DNA of 49,269 nucleotides from Candidatus Obscuribacterales bacterium (GTDB lineage Bacteria; Cyanobacteriota; Cyanobacteriia; RECH01): NCBI GenBank assembly GCA_036703605.1, contig DATNRH010001184.1, positions 1 to 49,269 of the forward strand, read 5' to 3'. Shown piece by piece: positions 7,234 to 16,591 of this stretch (position 1 is its first letter; each line of letters starts with the position of its first letter). The notes under the pieces were generated by a model. It saw only the letters and a program-made list of their open reading frames with translations, ran no database searches and was not told where the DNA came from. The position numbers and the translations under genes were made by a program.

Positions 7234-9291
7234 ATGAGCCCTTCTACCCTATCCATCGAGTGTGCCGATCCATCCTGTGCCCAGCCGGGTAATTCCGTGG
7301 ATCAGCTCCTCTGCCGTCAGTGCCGTAAGCCGCTTGTGCATCGCTACCTTTGGGCGGTGGGGGCCAGGGCGGAGGCGGTGCCGGTGGGTACGCGGGTGAG
7401 CGATCGCTATGCGGTGGTTGCTCCCCACATTTGGCTGGATACTCAACCAGGACGTTTGCCCGCCTTGCCTGCCCAGTCGCCCCAAGCTGCGCTCCCCTAT
7501 CTAAAACTGCGTTCTCACCATCTCCACATTCCCGATGTCTACGGTGTTTGTCACCTAGAGGACGATCCGGAGCCGGTTTTGCTGCTAGAACAGGGCCCTC
7601 TGCACCGCCAAGGAATTTTGCATCCAGCGATCGCCACCGCTTGGGATGCCGCCACTCCGGTGCGGCGGGTCTATTGGCTCTGGCAACTGTTCCAGCTTTG
7701 GCTGCCGCTGGCCCAGCAGGGGGTGGCTCAGGCTCTGCTGAGTCCTGAGCAAATTCGGGTGGATGGCTGGCGAATTCAGCTACGTGATCTTGAGGTGAGC
7801 CAAACCTTGGATGCGCCGGCGAGTCTAGGGCAGTTGGCGACCCTGTGGCTGCAGTGGATTGGCAATGAACCGGGAGCGATCGCCCAAGGGCTACGCTCGA
7901 TCTGCTACGAAATGCAGTCCGTGGGGCAATTGTCTCCCACCTTGGTGGCCGTTGGCGGCGAGTCTGGTGTGGATGCCGACGCATCGGCAACGGGCTCCAT
8001 GGAGGATCTGCGAACTGCGCCGCCCGTGGCTGCCATTGCCCAGAAGCTGAACCAGCTCTTGCTAGAACAGGCGAGTCAACTGCCGATTAAGCTGCGGGTG
8101 GCGGGCGGCACAACGACGGGCCCCCAGCGATCGCATAATGAAGATGCTTGCTATCCCAACGGCCCAGAGAGCAATCTCGCCGAAGATGTTATTCTCAAAC
8201 CCCATGTGGCGATCGTCTGTGATGGCATCGGCGGTCATGCTGGCGGAGAGGTGGCGAGTCGGCTGGCGTTGCGATCGCTCAAGCTCCAGCTTTCTGCTTT
8301 GTTGACGGAGGTTGTCGATCAGGGCGAAGTGCTGTCACCGGATATTGTCACCCAGCAGCTTGAGGCGATTTTGCGCATTGCCAACAATATGATCGCGGCG
8401 CAAAACGATAGCCAGGGGCGCACGGCCCGTCAGCGTATGGCCACCACCGTCATGCTGGCACTGCAGTTGCCCCAACGCATTCGCACCGAAACCGGCGATC
8501 GCAATACCCACGAACTCTACCTGGCCCATATTGGCGATAGCCGCGCCTACTGGCTGACGGAAGAGTCTTGCCATCGGCTCACCCTCGACCACGATATGGC
8601 CAACCGCGAGGTGGTGTTAGGGAATAGCCTACACCGCGCTGCCCGCCTGCAGCCCAATGCGGGCGCACTCACCCAGGCCTTGGGCACCAAAGACGCGGAC
8701 TATATCCATCCCACCGTCCAGCGCTTCATTCTCGAAGAAGATGGGGTGTTGCTGCTCTGCTCCGATGGTCTGAGTGACCATGGCTGGGTGGAAACCCTTT
8801 GGGAAGAGTCTACCCAAAGGGTGCTGAAGGATAAGATGTCCCTGGATGCGGCCGTGCGCTCCTGGTTAGAACTGGCGAACCAGCGCAATGGCCATGACAA
8901 TGCTTCGGTGGTCTTGCTTGACTGTCGGGCATCGCTGTCGAGTCCCCAACTGTTTGAGCCGGGGGATGCGCCGCCGGAACCATCAGATACGGACTTGTCT
9001 GACACGGCCCGGGCCCTGCTCTACCCTGAGGATGAGGATGAGCCGGATCTGCCCTGGGATAGCGGCTTAGATGAGGAGGCTAGCGATCGCTCCCCTGAGC
9101 ACCACAGCAACATCTGGGGGGTGATTTTAGGTCTAGCGCTGCTCTGCTTTTTGGTGGGCGGCGTGGGCATTTTAGTCTGGCGGTATGTGAACACCTACGG
9201 CGTACGCGATGGGCTGGAGCAATTGCTGATTCCTGAACAGCCTGACGAGGCCAATCCGGGGGAGATGGATGAAAGCGAGCCCCAACCCTAG
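7234..9291 (+). CDS. Membrane-anchored PP2C-type Ser/Thr protein phosphatase with N-terminal zinc ribbon
   Basis: The 685-residue product has three parts. Residues about 10-30 hold a C-x4-C plus C-x2-C zinc-ribbon pattern (CADPSC, CRQC). Residues about 40-270 resemble a degenerate kinase-like or helical region. Residues about 290-565 are a PP2C domain with its metal motifs: RSHNEDACYP, VCDGIGGHAGGE, HIGDSRAYWL, LTLDHD, CSDGLSDHGW and GHDNASVV. An acidic linker (DEDEPDLPWD) leads to one membrane segment (about 625-650, GVILGLALLCFLVGGVGILVW) and a short acidic tail. The enzyme should remove phosphate from Ser/Thr proteins with the catalytic domain in the cytoplasm. It stands alone, so its partner kinase cannot be named. 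Confidence 0.92.
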   Translation: MSPSTLSIECADPSCAQPGNSVDQLLCRQCRKPLVHRYLWAVGARAEAVPVGTRVSDRYAVVAPHIWLDTQPGRLPALPAQSPQAALPYLKLRSHHLHIPDVYGVCHLEDDPEPVLLLEQGPLHRQGILHPAIATAWDAATPVRRVYWLWQLFQLWLPLAQQGVAQALLSPEQIRVDGWRIQLRDLEVSQTLDAPASLGQLATLWLQWIGNEPGAIAQGLRSICYEMQSVGQLSPTLVAVGGESGVDADASATGSMEDLRTAPPVAAIAQKLNQLLLEQASQLPIKLRVAGGTTTGPQRSHNEDACYPNGPESNLAEDVILKPHVAIVCDGIGGHAGGEVASRLALRSLKLQLSALLTEVVDQGEVLSPDIVTQQLEAILRIANNMIAAQNDSQGRTARQRMATTVMLALQLPQRIRTETGDRNTHELYLAHIGDSRAYWLTEESCHRLTLDHDMANREVVLGNSLHRAARLQPNAGALTQALGTKDADYIHPTVQRFILEEDGVLLLCSDGLSDHGWVETLWEESTQRVLKDKMSLDAAVRSWLELANQRNGHDNASVVLLDCRASLSSPQLFEPGDAPPEPSDTDLSDTARALLYPEDEDEPDLPWDSGLDEEASDRSPEHHSNIWGVILGLALLCFLVGGVGILVWRYVNTYGVRDGLEQLLIPEQPDEANPGEMDESEPQP

Positions 9292-9512
9292 CTCCAGCCC
9301 CCAATCGTTCAAGGGTACCCATCCTATGCAAAGATAATAAAGGTTCTTTTCCGCCCTGCCTCAGAGTTGTGCTGACGGCCAGTCTGGATGTAGGGATGGC
9401 GGGCGATCGCTTTGCCGCAGACGTCCAAGCGTGAGGGTAAGTCGCTCATGTTGCAGAGGCGATGAGGGTTACGTTGGCATTATGCACCGTTGAACGAGGG
9501 ATACAGAGATTT

Positions 9513-9737
9513 ATGAAAGTTGGCGATCGCGTCCGAGTTTGTCAATCCGTTGTGGTTTATCATCACCCCAAACATCGCAACCAGCCTTTTGATCTAGAAG
9601 GACAAGAAGGTGAAGTCGTGGGGTTGGCTAGCCAATGGAAAGACAAGCCCATCAGCGCAAACTTTCCTTGGCTGGTGAAGTTCGACGGCAAATTTAAGGC
9701 CCACCTGCGAGATACAGAATTAGAGGTGGTGGAGTAG
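9513..9737 (+). CDS. ftrV: Ferredoxin-thioredoxin reductase, variable chain
   Basis: The 74-residue product MKVGDRVRVCQSVVVYHHP... matches the small SH3-like variable (alpha) subunit of ferredoxin-thioredoxin reductase: the barrel strands VGDRVRV, EGEVVGLASQW, PISANFPWLVKF and a basic KAHLRDTELEVVE end. This subunit packs against the catalytic Fe-S chain, which passes electrons from photosynthetic ferredoxin to thioredoxin; the catalytic subunit gene is not in the window. I chose the ATG at 9513 because the family starts at M-x-VGDRVRV; a longer frame from 9462 adds 17 residues with no counterpart in the family. Confidence 0.92.
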   Translation: MKVGDRVRVCQSVVVYHHPKHRNQPFDLEGQEGEVVGLASQWKDKPISANFPWLVKFDGKFKAHLRDTELEVVE

Positions 9738-9742
9738 AGCAT

Positions 9743-9781
9743 GGCGGTCTAGATGGGCGGTCTAAATGGGCGGTCTAGACG
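9743..9781. repeat. Three tandem 13-bp repeats
   Basis: Units GGCGGTCTAGATG, GGCGGTCTAAATG and GGCGGTCTAGACG start at 9743, 9756 and 9769, right behind the ftrV stop codon. The unit length is constant and only two positions vary. This looks like recent slippage in non-coding DNA. Confidence 0.8.
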
Positions 9782-9897
9782 ATGGGTTAGCCAAGACTAT
9801 GGGTGGCGATCGCCGTTGGGGTTCCCGCTCAGCACTACACTAGGGGGTGGCGTTTTCTCAGGAAAACCTGCCCCACTCACGGACTGGATGAGCACGC

Positions 9898-11547
9898 ATG
9901 ATCGTTCGTTTTTTGGTTTCCCTGGTAGCACTGCTGATGATGGCGGTGATGGGCTTGGGGCTATCAAGCTGTAGCACAACTGACCTTCGTCCTAGTATTC
10001 CGCTTGCGGAGATTCACGGTAAGTCGAGTCCTGATGCCGCGATGTTTGTGGCTAAGCAGGCTCCTCTGATGGTGTCGGTGTTGGTGCGTCCGGATGAGTT
10101 AGCCGCCATCGATGCTCAACTGGTTGCCCAAGGGCGATCGCCCCTCTCGGCCGAGCAACTGACCCAGGCCTGGTTGGCCGATACGGGGCTGAGCTATGGG
10201 CGCGACATCCAGCCTTGGGTGGGTGATGAAGTCACCCTGGCGGTCACCACTGCCGACCTCGATCGCAATCTTGACAACGGTGAGCAGCCGGGCTATCTGC
10301 TGGCTCTGAGCAGTACCGACCTGCAGCGATCGGAGCAATTTGTACAAAAACTTTGGCGCAATCAAGCGATCGCTGGCTCTGATCTGGTTTTTGAACGCTA
10401 TGCCGGGGTGACCATTACCACTCATGCCCCCAGCGATCCAGATCAAGCGCCCACCCTGGCCAGCGTCACCGTTGACTCCTTTGTGCTGCTAGCCAATCAC
10501 CCTAAGGTGCTGCAGCAGGCTTTGAATACGGTGCAGGTGACCAACTTGAGCCTTGCCCAAGATCGCCGCTACCAGGAAGCCTTGGCCCATGGGGGCGATC
10601 GCTTGGCGGTGGTGTTTGTGAATGTACCGCAGTTGCTCGATTGGCTGGTGCCGTCGGCGGATCCGGCTCCTTTCCCCCTTTTGACCAGTTTGCTAGCCGG
10701 GGTGCGATCGACGGCCGGGGGCTTGGTGGTTGAAGGGTCTCTCTTCTCTGCCGCCGGGCAGCACATGCCCCTGAGTCAGCCGCTGCTTTCTGCCCCAGTG
10801 GGTGCTTTGCAGTATATCCCTCGCCAGAGCGCGCTGGTGGCGGCGGGGGTGGATCTATTCAGCAGTTGGCAGCAGCTCAATGCCGGGCTGGCGGGCTATC
10901 GATTGCCGCAGCAATGGCTAGCGTCTCTGGTGAGCGATCGCCAAACCCAATGGGGGATTGATCTACCGCAGGATATTCTGTCCCATCTCGTCGGGGAATA
11001 TGCGATCGCCCTATTGCCCACCACGCCTGCCTTTAGCGATTGGGTGTTGGTGACCCAGTCGTCTCCTGAGTTGGCCGAGGTGCTGCAGAATCTGGATGTC
11101 GTCGCCACGGAGCAGGGCGTCAGCCTCGGACGCTTTAACCTCGATGGTCAGACCATTGCCACTTGGGCGACCCTAAAGCCGGTCACTGAACCCCAACTGC
11201 AGCTTGCCGCTCAGGTGCAGGGCGTTTATACCAGTTTGGGGAACTATACCGTGGTGGCCAGCTCCCTGAGGGCCATGCAGGCGGCCTTGGCGGCCCCTAC
11301 CCAATCGTTTTTGGGGGATGCTACGTTTCAGCGAGCGATCGCTCCCTTCCATACCCCCAACGACGGCTATCTGTATCTCAACTGGAGCCAGCTACGGGGC
11401 GCGATCGCCCAAAAAATTCCCCTTCTCTCCTTCATCACCAGTCCTAAAACGCCATTAGTGACCGACGTAGACGAGATTACCTTCACCAGCTACGGCAACG
11501 ACTCCACCGCCCATCGCGGCGAGATTTTCCTCCATGTGGGTCGCTAG
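9898..11547 (+). CDS. DUF3352 family lipoprotein
   Basis: The 549-residue product begins with a lipoprotein signal (MIVRFLVSLVALLMMAVMG, then lipobox LSSC with Cys25), so it should be lipid-anchored on the outer side of a membrane. The body, with PDAAMFVAKQAPLMVSVLV near residue 45, repeated ALSSTDLQRSEQFVQKLW/ LVTQSSPELAEVLQNL units and KIPLLSFI near the end, corresponds to cyanobacterial DUF3352 proteins. These have no known function. The gene is preceded by a 160-base gap from ftrV and followed by a TPR gene 92 bases later on the same strand. The family call is from memory of the pattern and is fairly sure; no enzymatic motif is visible. Confidence 0.8.
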   Translation: MIVRFLVSLVALLMMAVMGLGLSSCSTTDLRPSIPLAEIHGKSSPDAAMFVAKQAPLMVSVLVRPDELAAIDAQLVAQGRSPLSAEQLTQAWLADTGLSYGRDIQPWVGDEVTLAVTTADLDRNLDNGEQPGYLLALSSTDLQRSEQFVQKLWRNQAIAGSDLVFERYAGVTITTHAPSDPDQAPTLASVTVDSFVLLANHPKVLQQALNTVQVTNLSLAQDRRYQEALAHGGDRLAVVFVNVPQLLDWLVPSADPAPFPLLTSLLAGVRSTAGGLVVEGSLFSAAGQHMPLSQPLLSAPVGALQYIPRQSALVAAGVDLFSSWQQLNAGLAGYRLPQQWLASLVSDRQTQWGIDLPQDILSHLVGEYAIALLPTTPAFSDWVLVTQSSPELAEVLQNLDVVATEQGVSLGRFNLDGQTIATWATLKPVTEPQLQLAAQVQGVYTSLGNYTVVASSLRAMQAALAAPTQSFLGDATFQRAIAPFHTPNDGYLYLNWSQLRGAIAQKIPLLSFITSPKTPLVTDVDEITFTSYGNDSTAHRGEIFLHVGR

Positions 11548-11639
11548 GAGCAGGAGAGATGCGCCCTTGTGAACCATGGGTACCCTGAGCCATACTAAGA
11601 CAGCCCAAGGGTTGGGTACCTATACCGAGGTGGAGTTCT

Positions 11640-12740
11640 GTGGCCCAGACCGACTTAGATCCCATCATTGCTGCCTTTCAGAGCAAAGACTATAAAACAG
11701 CGGCGCGGCTGATCAAGCCTCTACTGCAGCGATCGCCCCCCGATCCCGGTGTGTTGCTCTATGCCGCCAAGCTGCAGGCTATTGCTAACCATAGTGAAGC
11801 TGCGGAGCGGTATTATCGCCAAGTGCTGCAGGCTACCACCAACCCCAAGCTGGCCATGCAGGCTCGCCAAGGGCTGGAGCAACTGGAGCAGCAGATTCAA
11901 GACCAGCGCCGGCAAGCGATCGCCGCCGCTACGGCTGACCCGGATCACAGCAAACCTGGCTTTTTGATCCTAGAAGCAATCGCCCCAGATCAACGCCAGA
12001 CCGCTGCCCAGCACTTTGCCCGAATCTTTAAACTCGATCCCTACACCGCCCGCTTTCAGATGCCCAACCGAGGCTGGCGGCTCTACCGCATGGGAGCGAT
12101 CGGCGAACTGCAGGTGTATGGTCAAGAACTGCGTGATGTGGGCATTCCTGCCTTTTGGCAACCCCTCGATGCCGTTCGCCAACTGCATGTTTTTCGGGTG
12201 CAGTATTTCCAAGATCTGTCTGCCCAGCCCACGGTGATTTGCCAGAACGAGCATGGGCAAACCGGCGCGCTTAGTTTTGACTGGTCAGAAGTGACCCAGC
12301 GCGTCAAGGGCCTGCTGCCTATTTTTGAACAGGTGGTAGACCTCGACTCGCGGCGGCAGGTGCGGCGGAAAGATGCCACCCAGGACTATGCCCAGGTGTA
12401 TGACCTGCATATTCCCGGACGCAACTCCATCGTGCGTTTTTGCGACTATACCTATCAGTTTCAGGCTGGGGTGATGTTTGAGGATGATGCGGCCATGGGA
12501 GAGCGATCGCTGCGTCTGAGCTGGAATCGCCTATCGCAGTTTCTCGATCAAACCCTAGACGCCATCCCTCTGTGGTCAGACTTTACCCCCTTTGCGGAAA
12601 GCGCTATTAACCAACTCGATTTGGTGATGGGGCTGCCCCATTATTTAGACCTGCTGCGTAAAGCCGAGAGCACCTGGGATCCCGCCTTCCATCTCTATAG
12701 CAGCCTAGTATTTTTGTATAACCTGTCGCGATCGTCCTAG
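11640..12740 (+). CDS. Conserved protein with N-terminal TPR-like repeats
   Basis: The 366-residue product starts with GTG at 11640, preceded by GAGGTGGAG. Residues about 1-85 form two TPR-like helical pairs (IIAAFQSKDYKTAARLIKPLLQ; VLLYAAKLQAIANHSEAAERYYRQVL). The following region contains FKLDPYTARFQMPNRGWRLYR, then a larger domain of unknown fold with DLDSRRQVRRKDATQDYAQVYDLH and NSIVRFCDYTYQFQ. I recognise it only as a conserved cyanobacterial hypothetical protein. The TPR part suggests protein-protein contacts. It follows the DUF3352 gene and might be co-transcribed with it. No membrane segment or signal peptide is seen. Confidence 0.7.
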   Translation: MAQTDLDPIIAAFQSKDYKTAARLIKPLLQRSPPDPGVLLYAAKLQAIANHSEAAERYYRQVLQATTNPKLAMQARQGLEQLEQQIQDQRRQAIAAATADPDHSKPGFLILEAIAPDQRQTAAQHFARIFKLDPYTARFQMPNRGWRLYRMGAIGELQVYGQELRDVGIPAFWQPLDAVRQLHVFRVQYFQDLSAQPTVICQNEHGQTGALSFDWSEVTQRVKGLLPIFEQVVDLDSRRQVRRKDATQDYAQVYDLHIPGRNSIVRFCDYTYQFQAGVMFEDDAAMGERSLRLSWNRLSQFLDQTLDAIPLWSDFTPFAESAINQLDLVMGLPHYLDLLRKAESTWDPAFHLYSSLVFLYNLSRSS

Positions 12741-12874
12741 GGTTGCCCCTCTCGATCGAAGATGGGGACAGGCATTCAGTTGATCTCCCCTGGGTGGCGT
12801 TCTACACGAAACAACAGCAAGCGGACGCTTACCCTACAATGAAGCAAACGGTACTGTGAGGAACGGCTGAACCC

Positions 12875-14452
12875 ATGCGAGCACTGTTTATATATCCCAT
12901 CTTTCCAAAAACGTTTTGGTCCTACGAGAAAATCTTAGAACTGGTTAACCGTAAAGTCTTACTGCCGCCGCTAGGGTTGGTTACGGTTGCTGCCCTGCTG
13001 CCGCAAACCTGGGACTTTAAGCTCGTCGATCGCAATATCCGTCCAGCCACCGAAGAAGAATGGGCCTGGGCCGACATTGTTATTCTCTCCGGCATGATTG
13101 TGCAAAAAGACGACATGATCGCCCAGGTGCAAGAAGCGAAGCGGCGCGGCAAGCTCGTGGCAGTGGGCGGCCCCTACCCCACCTCCATTCCCCAGGATAT
13201 GGAATTTGCCGGTGCTGATTTCTTAGTGTTGGATGAAGGGGAAATTACCCTGCCCATGTTTGTTGAAGCCCTAGAAAGGGGCGATCGCAGCGGTGTTTTC
13301 CGTTCCGGTGGCGAAAAGCCGGACGTCACCAACACCCCCGTGCCGCGCTTCGATCTGCTCGACCTCGATCAGTACGACTCCATGTCCGTGCAGTTTTCCC
13401 GAGGCTGTCCTTTCCAGTGCGAATTTTGTGACATTATTGTCCTCTACGGTCGTAAACCCCGCACCAAAACGCCCGAGCAGTTGCTCAAAGAATTAGATTA
13501 TCTCTATGAACTCGGCTGGCGGCGCAGCGTTTTCATGGTGGACGATAACTTTATCGGCAATAAGCGTAATGTAAAACTCTTACTGCCGGCGCTCAAAGCC
13601 TGGCAGCAGGAGCGCGGCTATCCCTTCAGCTTTGTCACCGAAGCATCGGTTGACTTAGCTCAGGATGAAGAGATGATGGCTATGATGTCCGATTGTCGCT
13701 TTGATGCGATCTTCGTAGGCATTGAAACGCCTGATGAAGAAAGTCTTACCCTCACCAAGAAGTTTCAAAATACCCGCGATTCCTTAGCTGATGCCGTCGA
13801 TAAGATTACGGCTGCAGGCTTACGGGTGATGGCGGGCTTTATCATCGGTTTTGATAACGAAGAACCTGGTGCAGGCGATCGCATTGTTACCTTCGTGGAG
13901 CTAACCGGCATCCCTGCCACTACCTTTGCTATGCTGCAGGCTTTGCCGAATACAGCTCTATGGCATCGGTTAGAAAAAGAAGGACGCTTACTCGGTCAAG
14001 AAGCGGGCATCAACCAAACCACGTTGATGAACTTTGAACCGACTCGCCCCATTGAACAAATTGCCCAGGAATATGTAGAAGCCTTCAGCACGCTCTATGA
14101 ACCTCATACCTATCTAAATCGCGTCTATCGCTATTTCCTAAAAATGGGTAAGCCGCGCTATAAACTAGCGTTCCAGTGGCCCAGCTTAGTAGATCTGCGC
14201 GCATTACTGATCGTCATTTGGCGGCAGGGTATGAAGCGCAGCACCCGCTGGGAATTTTGGCGCAACCTCTGGGGTATCCTGCGGCAGAACCCTGAGGTGG
14301 CAGTTCAATACCTAACCGTCTGCGCCCACAATGAACATTTCCTAGAGTATCGCGACATTGTTCGTCAGGAAATTGAGGAACAGTTGGCAGCCCTGAAGGC
14401 AGCTAAGAATGAGTCTGTTCCTGATCCGGTTGCGGCATCGGTGGGGCAGTAA
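12875..14452 (+). CDS. B12-binding radical SAM protein (DUF4070 / HpnP-like family)
   Basis: The 525-residue product has an N-terminal cobalamin-binding region (about 1-150: MRALFIYPIFPKTFWSYEKI, GKLVAVGGPYPTSIP, VLDEGE), then the radical SAM core with the Fe-S cluster motif CPFQCEFC (about 184-191, C-x3-C-x2-C), FMVDDNFIGNKRN and IFVGIETPDEESL, and a C-terminal DUF4070-type region (TYLNRVYRYF). Family members include the hopanoid C2-methylase HpnP and several uncharacterised cyanobacterial paralogues, which carry out methyl transfer or ring chemistry on unactivated carbons. I see no hopanoid gene nearby, so I do not assign hpnP. The 3' end converges on the HNH gene, with a HIP1 hairpin between. 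Confidence 0.88.
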   Translation: MRALFIYPIFPKTFWSYEKILELVNRKVLLPPLGLVTVAALLPQTWDFKLVDRNIRPATEEEWAWADIVILSGMIVQKDDMIAQVQEAKRRGKLVAVGGPYPTSIPQDMEFAGADFLVLDEGEITLPMFVEALERGDRSGVFRSGGEKPDVTNTPVPRFDLLDLDQYDSMSVQFSRGCPFQCEFCDIIVLYGRKPRTKTPEQLLKELDYLYELGWRRSVFMVDDNFIGNKRNVKLLLPALKAWQQERGYPFSFVTEASVDLAQDEEMMAMMSDCRFDAIFVGIETPDEESLTLTKKFQNTRDSLADAVDKITAAGLRVMAGFIIGFDNEEPGAGDRIVTFVELTGIPATTFAMLQALPNTALWHRLEKEGRLLGQEAGINQTTLMNFEPTRPIEQIAQEYVEAFSTLYEPHTYLNRVYRYFLKMGKPRYKLAFQWPSLVDLRALLIVIWRQGMKRSTRWEFWRNLWGILRQNPEVAVQYLTVCAHNEHFLEYRDIVRQEIEEQLAALKAAKNESVPDPVAASVGQ

Positions 14453-14469
14453 GCCGAGTAAGATAAATG

Positions 14470-14515
14470 GCGATCGCTCCTTGGGTATTGTATGGATCCT
14501 GGAGGGAGCGATCGC
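14470..14515. terminator. HIP1-based inverted repeat between convergent genes
   Basis: GCGATCGCTCC (14470-14480) and GGAGCGATCGC (14505-14515) form an 11-bp perfect stem with a 24-base loop. Each arm contains the HIP1 octamer. It lies 18 bases behind the radical SAM gene and before the end of the convergent HNH gene, where a bidirectional terminator would be expected; no T-run follows. Confidence 0.45.
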
Positions 14516-14593
14516 TATAATTTTCAGTGATAGACAGCATTGCATCATGAGCGCCAAACTATTTTGGGTAACGTCTAGCCTGTCATAGATAAA

Positions 14594-15412
14594 CTAAGTG
14601 CCAAGAAAGACTTGTTCTCGATGAAAACGGAGAAAATCCGGTTCGGGATAAAACTTTTCAGGTAACCGTAGTTGACTGCCAGCATAAGCAACAAAGTTAC
14701 GTTCAAGTGTTTCTTCAGGTAAAAACTCTTGAAGATAGTGACTTAGAACCAACCTATTATTCTCATCAAATGTGATTAACCCCCGATCAAAGGCAGCATC
14801 ATGAGTACGGGCAAGGCACAATCCATTATGAGGATTGAGACGATGCTCTGATTGTTCACGCCAAGGGATAATATGGCTTGCAATAAGTAGCTCTGGAATA
14901 GGATTTCCAGTGATGCAGCAACGGTTGTCATAGGATGACAAGACAACTTGCCGAAAAAAGTTTTGTCCAAGTCTAATTTTGGTTGTAGCCTCAGCTTCCG
15001 TTGCTTCTGTGGCTCTGCCTGGATGATCTTTTATTGAAGATAGCTTAGGCGGCTTGGACTTTTTCGAGATAAGCACCTGATTGAAGGCGGAAACTTCAAA
15101 ACCAACTAACTCTTGGAAACGTGCTTCACTTTCCGTCCCCAACTGTTCCCAGTTTTCTGCAAATTCTTCCCAAATAATTCGGTCAGCTTTACTCACTCCG
15201 CTCAGCCCTTGAATGCCACGCGCTTGCTGGACGGGATCAAGCGAGGCAAAATTGCTGAGTTTCATCGCTAGACTACTAGCCGTTCTGCCCAGCTTTTCAG
15301 CGACTTCTATAATGATTGGTGTTTTATGGTTAAACTGACCAAACGGGAGCTTCCAATATAGATTCATCGCAATGATGAGTTCATCTCGTGTCCAAGGTTT
15401 TCTACGATTCAT
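14594..15412 (-). CDS. HNH endonuclease (putative restriction-type)
   Basis: The 272-residue product has an N-terminal helical domain (WTRDELIIAMNLYWKLPFGQ, AEKLGRTASSLAMKLSNFASLDP), like the DNA-contacting part seen in many McrA-type HNH proteins, and a C-terminal HNH domain with NRCCITG (zinc-type cysteines), LLIASHIIPW (catalytic His), LNPHNGLCLARTHDAAFDRGLI (second and third motif positions). Such enzymes cut DNA, sometimes modified DNA. There is no methylase or other defence gene next to it. Unlike all neighbours the gene has no HIP1 octamer and is visibly richer in A and T, which suggests horizontal acquisition. The nuclease call is firm; defence function is inferred. Confidence 0.88.
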   Translation of the reverse strand: MNRRKPWTRDELIIAMNLYWKLPFGQFNHKTPIIIEVAEKLGRTASSLAMKLSNFASLDPVQQARGIQGLSGVSKADRIIWEEFAENWEQLGTESEARFQELVGFEVSAFNQVLISKKSKPPKLSSIKDHPGRATEATEAEATTKIRLGQNFFRQVVLSSYDNRCCITGNPIPELLIASHIIPWREQSEHRLNPHNGLCLARTHDAAFDRGLITFDENNRLVLSHYLQEFLPEETLERNFVAYAGSQLRLPEKFYPEPDFLRFHREQVFLGT

Positions 15413-15451
15413 GAACTCCTAACCTTGTCATGTCTAGTTTATCCAGGTCAA

Positions 15452-16591
15452 CTATGCGGCAATGCCCTGACAGATTTGTTCTTCCAGCATCGCTTCCCGA
15501 TCGCTCATGTCTTGAATACCTTGCTGGATGATCGTGCGGATATCCTGTCCTTGCTCATAGGCCGCTAGCCAGCGCTGGGCTTCATTCCCCTCCCGGAGAA
15601 TTTTCTTCAGAGGAGATAAAAAGCAGCTAAAGCCCCGAGACTTGGCGATCGCCCATAGTTCTGGGTAGAGTTCCTCAATCCAATCGCGGGCGATGATGGT
15701 GCGGCCATCTTGCCAGTGGCGCAGTTCGGCATCGAGGCTGTGGTAGGCGGCAGCTTGTTCATTATCATCAGCGATCGCCCCCAGTTCTTCGATAGATAGG
15801 CTACTGCTCACCAGGGGATCGAGGTCGGGCTGGTCAAAAAGCTGCATCAGCCGAGCTTCCAGGAAGGCGGTGATGGCTAAGAGAGCGATCGGGTCAGATA
15901 CGAGGTCACAGATGCGTAGCTCTAGACGGTTGAGATTATAGGGACGGCGATCGCCATTGGGGCGCACGGATGACCACAGGTGGCGCACATTTTGCATCGT
16001 GCCGAGCACCAACTGTTCCTCCGTCCATTGAATGAAATGGTCATGACTGCTAAACAGCGGTACCTGGGCGGGAGTTTTAGGGAAAACGCTCCAGCGGCGC
16101 GAGTGGGCACCGGTCACCTGACCATCTAAAAAGGGCGACGATGCGCTTAGGGCCAGAAATAGCGGTGCTTCTAATCGCACTAGGCGACAGGCCCGCATCA
16201 GCATCTCTGGATCCTCGATGCCGATATTGATATGGATGCTGGCGGTGACCACCGTGGCCCCATAGGTCTGTTCGATGTAGTCGTGGTAGGGATTGGTGGG
16301 GTCGGAGCGCCAAAATTGTTGGCTATCGCCGAGGGAGAGGGTGCTGCCGGGGTGGATGGTGTAGTTTCCTAAGGTTTGCAGGTAGGCGCGCAGGTCGCGG
16401 CGGGGGCGCACCAGGTTACACAGGAGGCGATCGTAGCTGTAGAGGGGGGGAGTGGTATATTCCACATTACGGCTATCGGGTTCGCGGACGAAGCCATGGA
16501 GGGCTGCGGTAATCTTATCCGAGAGTCCCACAATCTCCCCCTCGGGGGTGCCCGTGTACATCTCAACTTCAAAGCCTTTGGATAGTAGCAC
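15452..16591 (-). CDS. gshA: Glutamate-cysteine ligase, cyanobacterial type
   Basis: The 379-residue product MLLSKGFEVEMYTGTPEGEI matches the cyanobacterial class of glutamate-cysteine ligase, the first step of glutathione synthesis (Glu + Cys + ATP to gamma-Glu-Cys). Seen motifs include FVREPDSRNVEYTTPP, IHPGSTLSLGDS, ASIHINIGIEDPEM, SRRWSVFPKT and NLNRLELRICDLVSDP. The start is GTG at 16591, supported by AAGGAG eight bases before it. The length is normal for the class. The gene lies upstream of the HNH gene with a 39-base gap, but the different base composition argues that the neighbourhood is recent. gshB is not in the window. Confidence 0.95.
   Translation of the reverse strand: MLLSKGFEVEMYTGTPEGEIVGLSDKITAALHGFVREPDSRNVEYTTPPLYSYDRLLCNLVRPRRDLRAYLQTLGNYTIHPGSTLSLGDSQQFWRSDPTNPYHDYIEQTYGATVVTASIHINIGIEDPEMLMRACRLVRLEAPLFLALSASSPFLDGQVTGAHSRRWSVFPKTPAQVPLFSSHDHFIQWTEEQLVLGTMQNVRHLWSSVRPNGDRRPYNLNRLELRICDLVSDPIALLAITAFLEARLMQLFDQPDLDPLVSSSLSIEELGAIADDNEQAAAYHSLDAELRHWQDGRTIIARDWIEELYPELWAIAKSRGFSCFLSPLKKILREGNEAQRWLAAYEQGQDIRTIIQQGIQDMSDREAMLEEQICQGIAA

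Noticed and set aside
7244-7990. 248-residue minus frame opposite the PP2C gene
   Set aside because: Pro/Arg-rich antisense shadow of a clear PP2C gene in high-GC DNA, with no domain and no start signal.
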